From positions 1 to 64,000 of the forward strand of contig SNVD02005095.1 of NCBI GenBank assembly GCA_013180625.2: a stretch of 64,000 nucleotides of DNA, given 5' to 3'. The first letter of the stretch is position 1, and each line of letters starts with the position of its first letter. The notes beneath the pieces were generated by a model. The model was given only the letters and a program-made list of their open reading frames with translations, was not told the origin of the DNA and did not search any database. Below, one piece after another: positions 22,373 through 33,992 of this stretch. A program made the translations under genes and the position numbers. The DNA is from Boswellia sacra. Its lineage: Eukaryota; Streptophyta; Magnoliopsida; Sapindales; Burseraceae.

Positions 22373-23650
22373 AATTGAGAGGGGGAGGGAAGAAAACTAT
22401 TCAGTCTAACACACTGACGGGGTGCTCTGTTGCATTAATCTTAGGCGAAAAGGACTTAAGATTACTTAGGAATTCCGAATTTGTTGCTTGGCTAAACTTT
22501 TTTACTAAGAAAAAAGTTTTCTTGGAAATTAAATTATTTAAGTTTAACAATCAATTTTCCATTCCCCCACCTTAGGAAAACTTGGTTTTCTTAGGAATAC
22601 TATATTAAATTACAAAACTATTTTTTTTATGTGTCCAAAACTAACCATATTCAAATAATTGATTAAATTATTTTATAAATAATTAACAAAATAATTATAA
22701 ATATAATTCATTAATTTATTTTGTTCAAAAACTTAAAAACTTAAAAATTTATATTTTTGAAAAATAAAGTAAAAATTGCAAAATTTTTTGCTGATTCAAA
22801 ATACCAAAATTCTCCCTCTAAACAATTTAAAATCCAAAAATACCGTTGAATAATAAAATTTGATATCTATTCATTTATTTATTTAAATAATATATTATAA
22901 AATATGAATTTATTTTTTAAAATTTATTTTCTTAAAAATGAAAAAGCGGCCGCTGGAGGGTAGCCATCACCATCGTCAGCCGCCCTTTTTTCATTTATTG
23001 ATAATTCTATTTTTAAATAATTAAATTAATAAATATATTTAATTAATTATTTATAATTAATATAATGATTTATTTTTTCAATTTTTCATAATTTTTTATT
23101 ATAATTTATATATTATTTATATTTTAAAAAAATCTATAGAAATTTAATAATATTTTAAAATAATCTAGTAATTCTTTTTTTGCAAATTTATTTAAGTTTT
23201 AATAAATGATTATATATTTATTTATTTATTTAATAAATCTACATAGGTTTAACAATATTTTTTTATAATTTAAAATATTTTATCTATTTTTAAAGAAAAA
23301 AGTGGAATTTAACTATTTATAGTAAAAAAATAAATTGTTTTACTATTAATTTAATAAATAATTATTTATTTTTATTTAATTTATATAAAAATTTAAATTT
23401 AATATGTGAGTTTAATAATAGATATTATATATTTCAATGTTAAGGGTATTTATGTTTAATTAATTTATAAACTATTCTTTTTTATTTATTATTCTATTGA
23501 ATAACCAAATATAAAAAAAGATTTCTTAATTTCATTGATTTCTTCAAATTTTCCTTTCCACCTACTTTTCCTTTCGTGCAGCTGAACACACCCTCACAAC
23601 CGATTAGTTGTAGGATTTACAAGAGCGCAAAACCTATATTTGGCAACTTA
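22373..23650. other. Very AT-rich DNA, probably repeat-derived
   Basis: Long runs of A/T-only sequence interrupted by one GC-rich patch (about 22947-22987). I could not define ends, inverted repeats or genes. Confidence 0.4.
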
Positions 23651-24067
23651 ATTATCACTTAAGTTGATCACTTGATCTCTGTCATCCTCCTTGCCAACGT
23701 GTAGGCTTTCGTGGCGTTATCGCTCCAAATTTCGTCCTCTCAAGAGCTCCGTTTCCCATCAGGTTGGTCACCCTCCACTCTTTAACCAATAAAATCGCAT
23801 AAAATTGGGACATCATCTCTTGCTCTTTGGCACATTCTTTAGCTAGTCCAAATTTTCAGTAACATCACCTTCGAAAATCAAATTAATCACGGAACCCTTT
23901 TCCGCTGCATATTCAAGAGCACTTTGGATAATCTTATGATACTGCCAAAAATGTAATCTCCAACAGAAGTCTTCTTTGACTTGGTCTTAAAATTTGTAGC
24001 AGCCTTCCTCAAACCATTATTATAACAAACAAATCTTCCATGGACCCACCTCAACTCTGGCTCTCTG

Positions 24068-24074
24068 TATAAAG
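24068..24074 (+). promoter_or_regulatory. TATA box of LTP1
   Basis: TATAAAG, 52 bp upstream of the start codon, giving a short leader as usual for LTP genes. The corresponding flank of LTP2 reads CTTTATAAAGG (about 29,230). Confidence 0.7.
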
Positions 24075-24125
24075 TCCACAGCCAAGTGGGGAAACTAAAC
24101 ATCTATAGCAAAGACATTAATCACC

Positions 24126-24625
24126 ATGGCTAGGTTTCCCGTGGCTCTTAAGTTGGCATTCATGGCCGTGCTTGTGACCATGTTGTTGGTTGCCCGTCAT
24201 AATTGCGAGGCAAAGATAACATGCGAACAGGTCACAATCTGGCTGACCCCTTGCATTGGCTACGGCGTCCTTGGAGGAGTTGTTCCAGAAGCTTGTTGCC
24301 AAGGTATTAGAGCACTCAACGCGGCTGCAAACACCACAGAGGATCACAGGGCTCAGTGCAATTGCGTTAAGGAAGGCGCTGAAAAGATCCCTGGACTCGA
24401 CTATGATCGTGTTAATACACTTCCTGGCATTTGTGGGAGTAATTGTCCCTATAAGCTCACGCACGACCTTGACTGCTCCAAGTAAGTCTTGCTGAGCCTT
24501 GGTTTTATTTTAAAAGAGAATTTTAAGTAAATAAAGGATTGATTTATGTATAATTTGTAATTTCTATTATTTCAACATTATTCAACTTTCTAACTTAATT
24601 TAATTTCCTCTGTAGGGTAAATTGA
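24126..24625 (+). CDS. Type-1 non-specific lipid-transfer protein (LTP1)
   Basis: Exons 24126-24481 and 24616-24625; the GT-AG intron of 134 bp falls in the third-last codon, the classic LTP1 position, and adds K-V-N-stop. The product is 121 residues. A signal peptide (about 1-29, hydrophobic core LAFMAVLVTMLLVA) sends it to the secretory pathway and cell wall. The mature 92 residues carry the eight-cysteine motif (33, 43, 57, 58, 78, 80, 103, 117) that forms four disulfides around a lipid cavity. Conserved pentapeptide-like motifs are TTEDH (70-74) and PYKLT (108-112). Such proteins bind acyl lipids and act in cuticle formation or defence. Oddity: a ninth cysteine (107) where relatives usually have a small hydrophobic residue. 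Reading without splicing ends two residues earlier. This is the only intact LTP of the three in the window. Confidence 0.92.
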
Positions 24626-26178
24626 GTATGCACAATATGGTGATGTGCAGTGGGAACTCACCCACCGGCCAAAGAATAAAGCTGATTTGGCCTCCTAATT
24701 TCCTTGTCCAGTAGTATTCCAATAAGTGTCAATCCAAAGTTCCATAATAATACAGATGATGCAGTTCACTTTATTTATAAATACTCTTCTTACTTAATTG
24801 CCCAAAATATTAAATAAATACTTTTTATTATATTTTGTTTAATCCTGTATTTGCTACTATTCTATGCGGGAGAGAAGAGATGCTCGAGGACTATGGAAAA
24901 GGTATACATATAAAATCTAGTTTTTGGTGAATTTTAAAAAATAAATAAATAAAAAGAAAGTCAGTCTAACACTTAAAAAAAGGTCTTTTGTGTAATTCTT
25001 TTGAAAATTTTAATGGAAAACAATTTTTCGCTTAATTTTAATTAATAAAATTACCATTTGACCATTTATTTTACATTAACATTACCATTCTGCCCATAGA
25101 TTTACTTTGAATTACCAGTTACTCTTGCCCATAATTTTATTATTGAAATTATCATTTTACCCCTCATCATATAATCTTAAAATTATTATTTTACCTATCT
25201 TCATATATAGTTTTGATGAAATACTAAAAAAAAAAAGATTTGTTTTGAGTTCTTTGCACAAATCCTTTAATAATATGAAATAATCACAGTCTAATAAATT
25301 ATCATATACATAAATTTTATAACTGTAATGAAAACACATCAACAATAAACTTAAAATAGTTTTTTGTCTTTCTAACTCCTTTTGGAGTCACTTAAATATT
25401 TCTATAATCTTCAATTTAGATTTTTAGTAATTAATTTGAACCCTTTGGCCTATGAAATGACATAAATCTCTCTCTCTCTCTCTCTCTCTCTTTGTGTTAA
25501 ATGGAAAAACAAGTTTTAAAAAGAAGAAACAAGAGAGATTTCACATTCTTGCTTGGGGTAGGACCAAACATACTTTTTTAAAGGCTTTTTAACTTTTCAA
25601 AGTTGCTAAAGTTCATATTTTTAACTAAGATTCTTAAAAAACGTCTTAAGGCAATATATCCAAAATTTTCTTTTGGTTCAACATTTTTATAGTATTAATT
25701 CTTCATATTTAATTTTCATTTTATAAAGTTTTTAGAAACATTTTCCTTTCTTTCATGCACATTTCCACTGCATTTCAAATGTAAAAATTATTTTCGAAAT
25801 TCATTGTAAAATACATATCCTTTAAATAAAACATCAAAATCTTTAGTTATACATCAACACTCACAATTCATTTTTCAAATTACTTTCTAGACAAAAATAC
25901 AAAATTCATAAAATAACACACAATTTTCTAGTTATTTCCTTGCTCTAATCAAATAGAAATTAACTTACATTCCCATAGCTCATTTTTCATAATAAATGAA
26001 GCATACTTCCATAACAAACAACTCTTTATTCGTAGCCAAAGCCATGTAAGCCTCAACTAGTTCTTACCTTGCACTAACAACAAGAAAATACAAAAGAAAA
26101 CAACATATTTGATGCCAGATCAAGAAAATCAAGACATATCTGAAGCTCTTGGATCATGGTATTATATTGCCTACATGA
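24626..26178. other. Spacer between LTP1 and RR1
   Basis: AT-rich. A (CT)n microsatellite lies at about 25467-25492. The block at about 26,000-26,100 (AACAACTCTTTATTCGTAGC, AACTAGTTCTTACCT) is conserved downstream of RR2 and RR3 and is probably RR 3' UTR. Confidence 0.6.
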
Positions 26179-26804
26179 TCAATTTGATATGTCCAGTTCA
26201 GTCTTGAGCTGCTCCATGAGAGGAATGATCTTCTCAGCAGTCAATGGCTTGTCGTAGAAAACATCCAGACCAGCTAGCATGAAAGCTTGCTTCTGAGATT
26301 CTGAATAGAAAGAGCTGACGCCCACAATCTTGCTTTTGACTTTCATGCCTCGCAACTCCTTCGTAGCCTGTTGCATACGGTGATAAGATGCTTGAAGTTT
26401 TTCTTTTGCATTATTACAAGTACTTGAAATCTTTGGATATTATTCTTTCAAAAATTAAGAAAATATTCATATTCAGATGCTAACTAATTTTCAAATTTTA
26501 GAACCAATAAAATATCCTTGAAATTAATTATATTGGTTTAGGATGGCATATGTGCCTCTAGAAAGAAAATAAAAAAATAATATTGCAAGTCAATGTACCT
26601 CAATTCCATTCATTAAAGGCATTTGCATGTCCATGAACACAATATGAAAATTGGCCCCAGCAAGGTAAAAGTCAATAGCTTCTTTTCCATTTTGAGCTAC
26701 TTGACGTTTCAATCCAATTGACTTCAAAATTTCTAAGTGAATTTTGCAGGTGAGAGGTTCATCATCCACGATGAGGGCCGAGAACTCCGTTTTGAAGATG
26801 AATC
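26179..26804 (-). pseudogene. RR1: type-C (ARR22-like) response regulator lacking a start codon
   Basis: Exons 26804-26599 and 26367-26179 with normal GT-AG sites. The receiver domain is fully open: acidic pair in FSALIVDDEPL, phospho-acceptor Asp in FMDMQMP, VSSFYSES with the conserved Ser, and the catalytic Lys in FYDKPLT, ending ELDISN. Receivers of this class accept phosphate from histidine phosphotransfer proteins in cytokinin-type phosphorelays and have no DNA-binding output domain. Compared with RR3, the start codon is ACG, and 36 bp encoding the short N-terminal leader are missing, so no in-frame ATG precedes the domain. The upstream non-coding exon shows no ATG either. Either a recent pseudogene or a gene using a non-AUG or unseen upstream start. 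Confidence 0.8.
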
Positions 26805-28640
26805 CTGTTAAAAATGAATTTTTGATTAGTTTATCTTTCTAATTTTTACAAAATAAATTACAGTTATAAATAATTTTCGTGGAGACCTCATACCATGATT
26901 GATTCTAGTTAGGATATATAAGCTTTTCTAAAAACGGTAATATGATCAATACACAATCAAGTCTAGCAAATTATTACTCCATTAAATACTTAAAAAAGTA
27001 GTAAATATTTAATTTCTTAGCACTAACGATTGTTACTCAGTGGTTAGTGAGATTTAAAAAATTTTATTTTTGAGATCTCTGTTGATCAACCTGAACATGC
27101 AAGTATCACACTTTATATAGAAAATAATTATGTATTACTAGACAAGGCTAAGGGAAAATTATACAAAACTTCTCTACTTACATAAATACTATTTAGCAAT
27201 TGATCATAATTTATATATATAGATCAAGAATATAAGATAATAGATATGATCACACATGCTGTTACAAGAAATAATGAAAATTTAATGGACAAAATTTACG
27301 AGTAGAAGGAGCTCAAGAAATAGAGAAGACTTGATTTGAATGATAGTGACTACGTCCACAACTGGTCAGGTTTTACATATGTAAGAAAAGGTGATAGCTT
27401 CTTTACCTCGAATTTAAGAAAGTAATGGCATATATCAGAGCTTCTAGCAAGATATGGTGCTTGTCATTGGGCCTAACTAAAAGTTTACCCCTTGAAAACA
27501 TAATTGAAATATGGAAACGTAATCCGGTAACTTAGACTTTTTGCATTATGCAAGAATTAAATTGAGATATGCTAACATCCCGAAAATCTCGCTTGTGTAA
27601 AAGCGCTGACAATGATAATAAAATTATAATCTCCCCAATGGGTATCCAATTAAGATCATATTATGTTTATACTATTAAACTACATATCAATTAAATTAAG
27701 ATCTAAGGAGGTTATAAATAATATCGTTTTTTTAAATCTCTAATAATGCTATTAAAATTATAATCTAATTAATTAGATTCACAATTAAGATCTCAAGTTT
27801 TTTACACCACATAAATCTAATTTATAAAATCTAACACTCGCACTAAGGAGTTCTTAGTTCTCAAAGTTTTTAATTTTAGAAAAAAAATGCACTCAGTCCC
27901 ATTTCGTCTGGTTTATCTAGGCAATAGTAATTAAAACCAATATAATTCATTATCTTAAGGGAATATTGTTTATGCATAAGGAATCAAGGATGTGGCAAGG
28001 GCGTGTGGGGCCAAGCCTTCCTTGTCGTTTATTTGCTCTCACTCACCATACATGTCCAATGTCATTTGCACGAGGTGGGGTGAGCAATCACCACACTACC
28101 GCCCCATTGCCCTAACGATGAGTATATTAAATTTGTTTAAATAAAATTATTATTAATTTAATAATTTTTAATTTATTGAACAATCAGAAGTATTAATTAA
28201 CTTATTCTGTCAATTAATAAAAATCAAAGCAAAAACCTTTCTAGCTTATATATTTGTCTAATATTAGTAGTAACATATATAGACAAGTGCAAGTCCTTCA
28301 TAAACAAATAAATAAATATCATAAAAATGAAAAAAAAAATGTACACGCTTTATTTTCTTCCATCTTTTACTTCTAATTAATCCTTTATAAACCGAAAATA
28401 CATATTGATTTATCTTATTATGATTAAGGCATTATGCAAGAATTAAATAAAATTTAATTTATAGTTTACATATATAATGAGATGAGGGGCGAGTGCAAGG
28501 CACAGGGTGAGGGAACTAAGCCCACTTTCACCCCATTCCAATGCAAGTCTTTAAGTTTTGCCTCACACACTAATGAGAGGCGCGGATTCCTCTAGGTCAC
28601 CAATTCGACAATAAGTTTTGCCCCACACCCTAATAAAAGC
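26805..28640. other. Upstream region of RR1
   Basis: Homologous in patches to the upstream regions of RR2 and RR3, including a probable non-coding first exon (about 27,380-27,300). At the TATA position RR1 has CATATGTAAAACC where RR3 has GTATAAAAACCC, so the core promoter may be weakened. The rest is AT-rich with no gene. Confidence 0.5.
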
Positions 28641-29294
28641 GGATTCCTCTAGGTCTCCAATTTAATGGAACATTTTACTATTCCTCTTTGTGTAATTAGT
28701 AAGTATAAATAAAATATACCTTTAAGGATCCATGAAGTTGTTTGTACTAAACTGAAAATAAAAAATTTCTCCACGTATGCATAATAATAATAGTAAGATA
28801 GAAAATTAGATTTATCTATTGTCCGAGGTAAAAAGTAGCTAAGATTATTTAACAATTTAGTTATCACTCTGTAGTTGATATCTCGCAACACATAGGCTTT
28901 TGTAGAGCAGATACCTAGACATTTCATTCTCTAAAGCTCCATTACCGTTCAGCTACGTATCCCCCCACATGAAAGAAATTTGCAGGCCTGCTCTCTTGGA
29001 TGTTTCTTTAGCAAATCAATATGTTCAGTAAAATCAATTTCCAAAATCAAATTACAAACCCTTTTCTGCAGAATATTCAAGACCATTTTGGATCGTTCTA
29101 AATAGTAGGTACGAAGTGCCAAAAATAATCTGCAAGAAAATTCTTCTTTGACTTGCTTCTTCAAAAGTTCCAGCCTCCCTTACACCATACTAACAGCCAA
29201 AATTTGACAGACGCACCTCAATTCTGACACTCTTTATAAAGGCCACAGCGAAGAGTAAGAAATTAAACATTGCAAATAAATTAATAACCACCAC

Positions 29295-29655
29295 ATGGCT
29301 AGGCTTCCAGCTCTTAAGGTGGCAATCATATGGTTGTGCTTGTAACCATGTCGTTAGTTGCTCCTCAAAATGTTGAAGCAAAGGTAACATGCGAAAAAGT
29401 GACAATGAGGCCGACCCCATGCATTGGCTATGGTGTCATTGGAGGAGTTGTTGCAGCAGCTTGTTGCCAAGGTACGTATTAGAGCACTCATCGCGGCTTC
29501 AAACACCACAGACGATCAGGACTCAGTGTAACTGTGTTAAGCAAGGTGCGGCAAAGATCCCTCGGCTGACTAAGATTGTGTTAATGCACTTCCCGGCATT
29601 TGCGGGAGTAATTGTCCTTATAAGTTTGCCTACAACCTTGACTGCTCCAAATAAG
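29295..29655 (+). pseudogene. LTP2: broken type-1 lipid-transfer protein gene
   Basis: Aligns along its length with LTP1 (starts ATGGCTAGG, CCATGCATTGGCTATGG, GCAGCTTGTTGCCAAGG, and ends GACTGCTCCAA). Lesions: a frameshift in the signal-peptide region (about 29,328), a 4-bp insertion after the CC pair (about 29,472), a small deletion in the TTDD region (about 29,515) and loss of the splice donor (AAATAAG for AAGTAAG at 29,650). The TATA-containing 5' flank is retained. It shares the unusual cysteine of the GSNC motif with LTP1, so that residue predates the duplication. Confidence 0.88.
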
Positions 29656-29840
29656 CCTTGCTGAGCCTTGGTTTTATTTTGTAAAAGAATTTTGATTAAA
29701 TAAACAATCGATTTAAAATTTTCACTCTTTCGACGTTTTTCAACTTACTAATTTAATTTAATTTATTATGGAGGGTAAACTGAGTATGAACAAGATATTG
29801 TGACAATCAATGGGAGCCCAGCCACAAGGGATTTAAGTTT

Positions 29841-30473
29841 AGGGGGGGATTTTTTTTTTTTTTTTTTTTTTTTGCTGAAATTTTAATAGATCTAAATTAA
29901 ACTGAAATCTAAATAGATCTGAATATAAAAATAATGATATATTTATTTTTTATTTTAACATCTGAATTAAAATGTCTGAAAACTAATGGTTTTACACATA
30001 TATCATGCTTTGTATATTACTTTGACTTGTGATTTTATTTTATATAGTAAAATATTTCTATACCAAAATTTATCATGAATTTAATTTATTTAAATGTATA
30101 TAATTGGGTAAAGAAGTTATTTTTAAAAAATGAATTTGATATAACTAAGCTAAATGACCATAAAATAATTTTAAAAATACATAGAGAATCATAAAATAAA
30201 ATTAGAAATAAATAATAATGTTTTAAAATTAAAATATTAAGCTATACACAAATTTATCATAAATGAATTTTATAAGAGCTTAAAAGAATTAGAGGAGTAA
30301 TAAATGATTAAGATATTTGTATTCAAATAAAAGTTAGAAATTTTAATTTTTTTCGTTCATATGAAAATGTCTTAATTTAAGCCTTAACTCAAGAAAACAA
30401 TCATAATAAAATGATCTGAAGTGTGAGAATAAGTTAAATTCGGACTTCAGATAAAACATCAATCAGCCCCTTA
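29841..30473. mobile_element. hAT-like MITE, copy a
   Basis: Begins AGGGGGGGATT plus a T-run, and ends AATCAGCCCCTTA. The interior (CTAATGGTTTTACA, AATTGGGTAAAGAAGTTATT, TAAGCTAAATGACCATAAA) recurs in copies b and c. Ends of the GGGGCTGATT type resemble plant hAT MITEs. No coding capacity. Confidence 0.6.
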
Positions 30474-31126
30474 GAGTAGTTCCATTCAACCCCCATTTTT
30501 TATTTCAGTAGCCATCATCTCAAAATTAAATAAAGACACAATTGTAATAAAAATACAATAAATGAGATAATTAATATTGAGTTAATGAATTTAATAAAAA
30601 CCCTTAACTCTTCCTTACATATCTCTATCATTTTCTCCTATTTTCTCCTATTTTCTCTCCAGCAGTATCAATGACCAACCTCATCCTTTCTCTCTCTCAT
30701 GCCACCCATCTCTTTTTCTCTCTCCCATTTCTATATTTTTTTCTTCTCAAAATTAATTAAAATTCATTTATTTTTCTTTTTTTAAATTTAAATTAATCAT
30801 ATAATTTAAATCTAATGGACATCAAATCATCTATTTTTCTTTCTTTCTCCCTATCAAAAATCATAGTTAAGAAATATTTGATTGATTGATTATTAATCTT
30901 TTTTCTATATGAACATGGAGAATTTAATGATATACAGAGAAACTATTAATTTTTTTTTTATCTATCATTGATAATATTTAAAAAAAATAAACATCATTAA
31001 GATTAAGTAATAATTTAATTAGAAATTAAATGATAATTTAATTAAGCTAGCATCAAATAAGAGGTGGAGGCTAATGAGGTAAAAAAAGGGGATTAACTAA
31101 AAATTAAATGATAATCTAATTAAGCT

Positions 31127-31612
31127 TAGGGCCAAGGCAATTTTTTTTTAATTGTCTAAAATATGAATAGCTCTGAATTAAACTAAAATCTGAATAGGTC
31201 TAATTATAAAAATCATAATGATATGGTTATTTTTTTATTTCAATAACTGATTGAAAATTCTAAAAATAATGATTTTACACATATATACCTATTTATATAT
31301 ATTACTTTCACTTGTGATTTTATTCACATGGTAAAAATATTTACATACCAAATTTTATTATGAATTTAATTTATTTAAAGGTATATAATTGGGTAAAGAA
31401 GTTATTTTTTTAAAGAATTTGATATATAAATAATAAATAAGCTAAATGACCATAAATAATTGTAAAAATATATAGAGAATTATAATAAACTTAGAAATAA
31501 ATAATAATATCCCAAAATTCAAATATGAGGTCATATACGAATTAGTCATAAATGAATTTTATATAGGCATTTAAGACATTTTTAGTTTTTTCCATTCAAA
31601 TGAAAATGTCTT
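31127..31612. mobile_element. hAT-like MITE, copy b (truncated)
   Basis: Starts TTAGGGCCAAGGC at about 31,127 and shares the internal blocks of copy a (TTGGGTAAAGAAGTTATT, GCTAAATGACCATAAA). Its right end is lost at the junction with copy c. Confidence 0.5.
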
Positions 31613-31615
31613 AGG

Positions 31616-32240
31616 TTATGAAGGCGATTGTTTTTTTGTCTGAAATCTGAATAGGTTTAAATACGAAAATCTAAAGGATATATATATATATATATTTTTT
31701 TTTTTTACTTTAACATTTGAATTAAAATGTCTGAAAACTAATGGTTTTACAGATATATCGCTATTTATAGATTAATTTCACTTGTGATTTTATTTCACAT
31801 AGTAAAAATATTTGTATACCAAAATTTATTATGAATTTAATTTATTTAAATGTGTATAATTGGGTAAAAAAATTATTTTTTTCTAAAAGTATTTGGTATA
31901 TAAATAAGCTAAATGATCATAAAATAATTTTAAAAATATATAGAGAATCAAAAAATAAAATTAAGAATAAAAATTATGTTTTATAATTAGAATATTAGGC
32001 TATGCACAAATTGGTCACAAATAAATTTTATACGGGCATTTAAAAGAATTAGCAGAGTAATAACTGATTTAGATATTTGCATTCAGATAAAAGTTAGAAT
32101 TTTTAGCTTTTTCCGTTCAGATGACAATATCTTAATTTAAGTCTTAAGTCACAAAAACAATTATCATGAAAAGATATAAAGTCTGTAAATAAGCTAAATT
32201 GGGAATTTAGACAAAAAAAAAAAAAATCAGCCCCTAAGTC
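31616..32240. mobile_element. hAT-like MITE, copy c
   Basis: From GAAGGCGATTG at about 31,619 to AATCAGCCCCTAAG near 32,236, with the same interior as copies a and b. A fourth end fragment follows (about 32,240-32,330). Confidence 0.5.
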
Positions 32241-32451
32241 TTAAGCCAAAAAAAAAAATTATGAAAAGATTTCAAGTCTGAAAATAAGTTAAATTCAGAC
32301 TTTAGACCAAAAAATAATCAACCATTTACTATAAATATATTTAAAATTGAATTTGAGTTTGATGAAAAATTATCTAAATTATAATTTTACACCCTCATTA
32401 AATAAGAGAGGGTTAATGAGATAAAAAATAGGGGGTGAATAGAACTACTCT

Positions 32452-32947
32452 GAAGCTTATTCCAGCTATCCTAACTTCCTTGTAGTGTTGTATTGCTAAA
32501 TAGAGTTAAAATGCAAGTTGCTATAATAATATAGGTGGTATAGTCCAATCTAAGGATAATACTATACCTACAATCCATTTACAAACAACTCTCCTTACAA
32601 CTTGAGTTGGTAAAATCCTATTGGGCATTGTAACTTCTACTAATATTTTTTTCTTCCTCCAATGAATTTTTATCATCTCAGGTTATAAGGAGTTGGTTGA
32701 GATGTAGTATTACTCTCAATCTAATTATGATCACTCCTCTTACTTAATTGTCCCAAATAATAAGTAATAAATAAACTCCTTTTTTTTTTCTTGTATTTGC
32801 CGTGCTACAATTGCATGCGGACGATAAGTAAAAGGCTTTAATGAGGGTTATGAAAAAAAAATGATAAAAAAACTAAATGAATCTAATTCTGATAATTTGA
32901 TTGGATTTAAATATGAAAACAAAAATAAAAAGAGTTCAAATCAACTA
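32452..32947. other. Unit-2 spacer between the MITE cluster and Sirevirus B
   Basis: AT-rich. No gene recognised. Confidence 0.4.
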
Positions 32948-33872
32948 TGTTAGTTTTTGCAGTATGGATAGTTAATAATAACTTAACTGAAAACAATAAA
33001 GTAAAATGGAACATAAGATTTTACGTGGTTCACCTATAAACCAACCTACATTTACGGGCAACAAGAGTTGCAATCCTCTATGCTGAATATGTTTACACTT
33101 GATTTGGGGCTCTTTATAGTGGTAGACACTCGCTCACTCACAAACATAATCTATGTAAAGTAGATCAACCTAAATCACAACCATAGTCATTCGCACACTC
33201 TTTTGATGTTGCACCTTACAGATATGACAGACTTAACTATCCTAGTTTAATCGGACATAACTATTCTAACTGTTACAGACTCATGTAATCACTTAACTCA
33301 CCTAAGCTTACACGACTCAATAACACTTACAAATCATATATGTGCACATACTCAACACTTATGAGTCATACACAATCTTAACTCACTCAAGCATAAAATT
33401 TTACAATGAAGAACAACTAACACACTCAAAAGATCTTCTCAATTCTGCCCTCGTGCCAAGCCTTGAGTGCTTGTCACTTATATAAGCTACGTAATCAGCT
33501 ATATAAGGCATAGAATCATAAAATCCAATCATTATCAATTCTCTGCAAATAGTAAATGATATGATTAGATAAAGATTATTGAATATGAGAAAGCATATCA
33601 CAATCACAAATATATCCTAATCAAATAAGTGATTACAATCAATTAAGATACTCAACCAATTAAGATAAATATAAAAAATATCTCAATCTTAAATGTGATT
33701 GATAAACATTTCCAAAAATCAATAAATCAAATCTTTCCCTAAAATAAAATCTATCATAATGTATTAGGAAAAAGAATAACACATATGTTTTTATCATAAG
33801 TTGATAAAATAAATATTGATCACATGCATTGCACATGCATGAAGTTTGCTACGTGTCATATTGATGCTAACA
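32948..33872 (-). repeat. 3' LTR of Sirevirus B
   Basis: 925 bp, TGTTAGTTTTTG to GATGCTAACA. A purine tract (complement AGCTCCCCCTTTGG, 33873-33886) abuts it. It contains the TTTTACGTGGTT block also present in LTR A. Confidence 0.9.
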
Positions 33873-33886
33873 AGCTCCCCCTTTGG
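33873..33886 (-). promoter_or_regulatory. Polypurine tract of Sirevirus B
   Basis: AAGGGGGAGCT on the element strand, directly beside the 3' LTR. Further PPT-like runs occur at about 37,723-37,731, 37,745-37,751 and 37,966-37,974, on the far side of the CACTA insertion. Confidence 0.75.
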
Positions 33887-33992
33887 CATTTTGTGATGAA
33901 AACATTCATATGTTTTTCTGAACTCAAAGTCCTGCATGGTTAAGTGTAATACAACTGAAAACAGAAGATAAACACTAAGTCTAAAATTCATA

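Larger units (their letters stand above)
23650..28640. repeat. LTP-RR segmental duplication, unit 1
   Basis: Contains LTP1 (plus) and RR1 (minus). Its flanks and the DNA beyond RR1 match units 2 (from 28,850) and 3 (57,960-62,560) in patches. Examples are the AACTAGTTCTTACCT block beyond the RR stop, the GTAAAAGC.{1,2}TGACA block upstream of each RR, and the LTP 5' flanks. Boundaries are approximate. Confidence 0.75.
30473..32451. mobile_element. DNA transposon with inverted ends, hosting MITE copies b and c
   Basis: Terminal inverted repeats of about 40 bp start AGAGTAGTTCCATTCA at the left and AGAGTAGTTCTATTCA (reverse complement) at the right. A second copy of the inner right-end motif (AAGAGGTGGAGGCTAATGAGG, about 31,060) suggests nesting of two related elements. 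No target duplication could be fixed and no ORF is seen. Confidence 0.6.

Noticed and set aside
21414..22376. AGAAA on both sides of the 21.4-22.4 kb fragment as a target-site duplication
   Set aside because: The adjoining sequence does not begin with TG or match the opposite end, so the 5-bp match is probably chance.
24117..24464. 115-codon minus-strand ORF
   Set aside because: Exact shadow of the LTP1 gene; no splice or domain evidence of its own.
33401..33607. 68-codon ORF repeated at 49,465-49,665
   Set aside because: Both copies lie at the same place in the two LTRs of Sirevirus B; conservation is due to LTR duplication, not coding selection.
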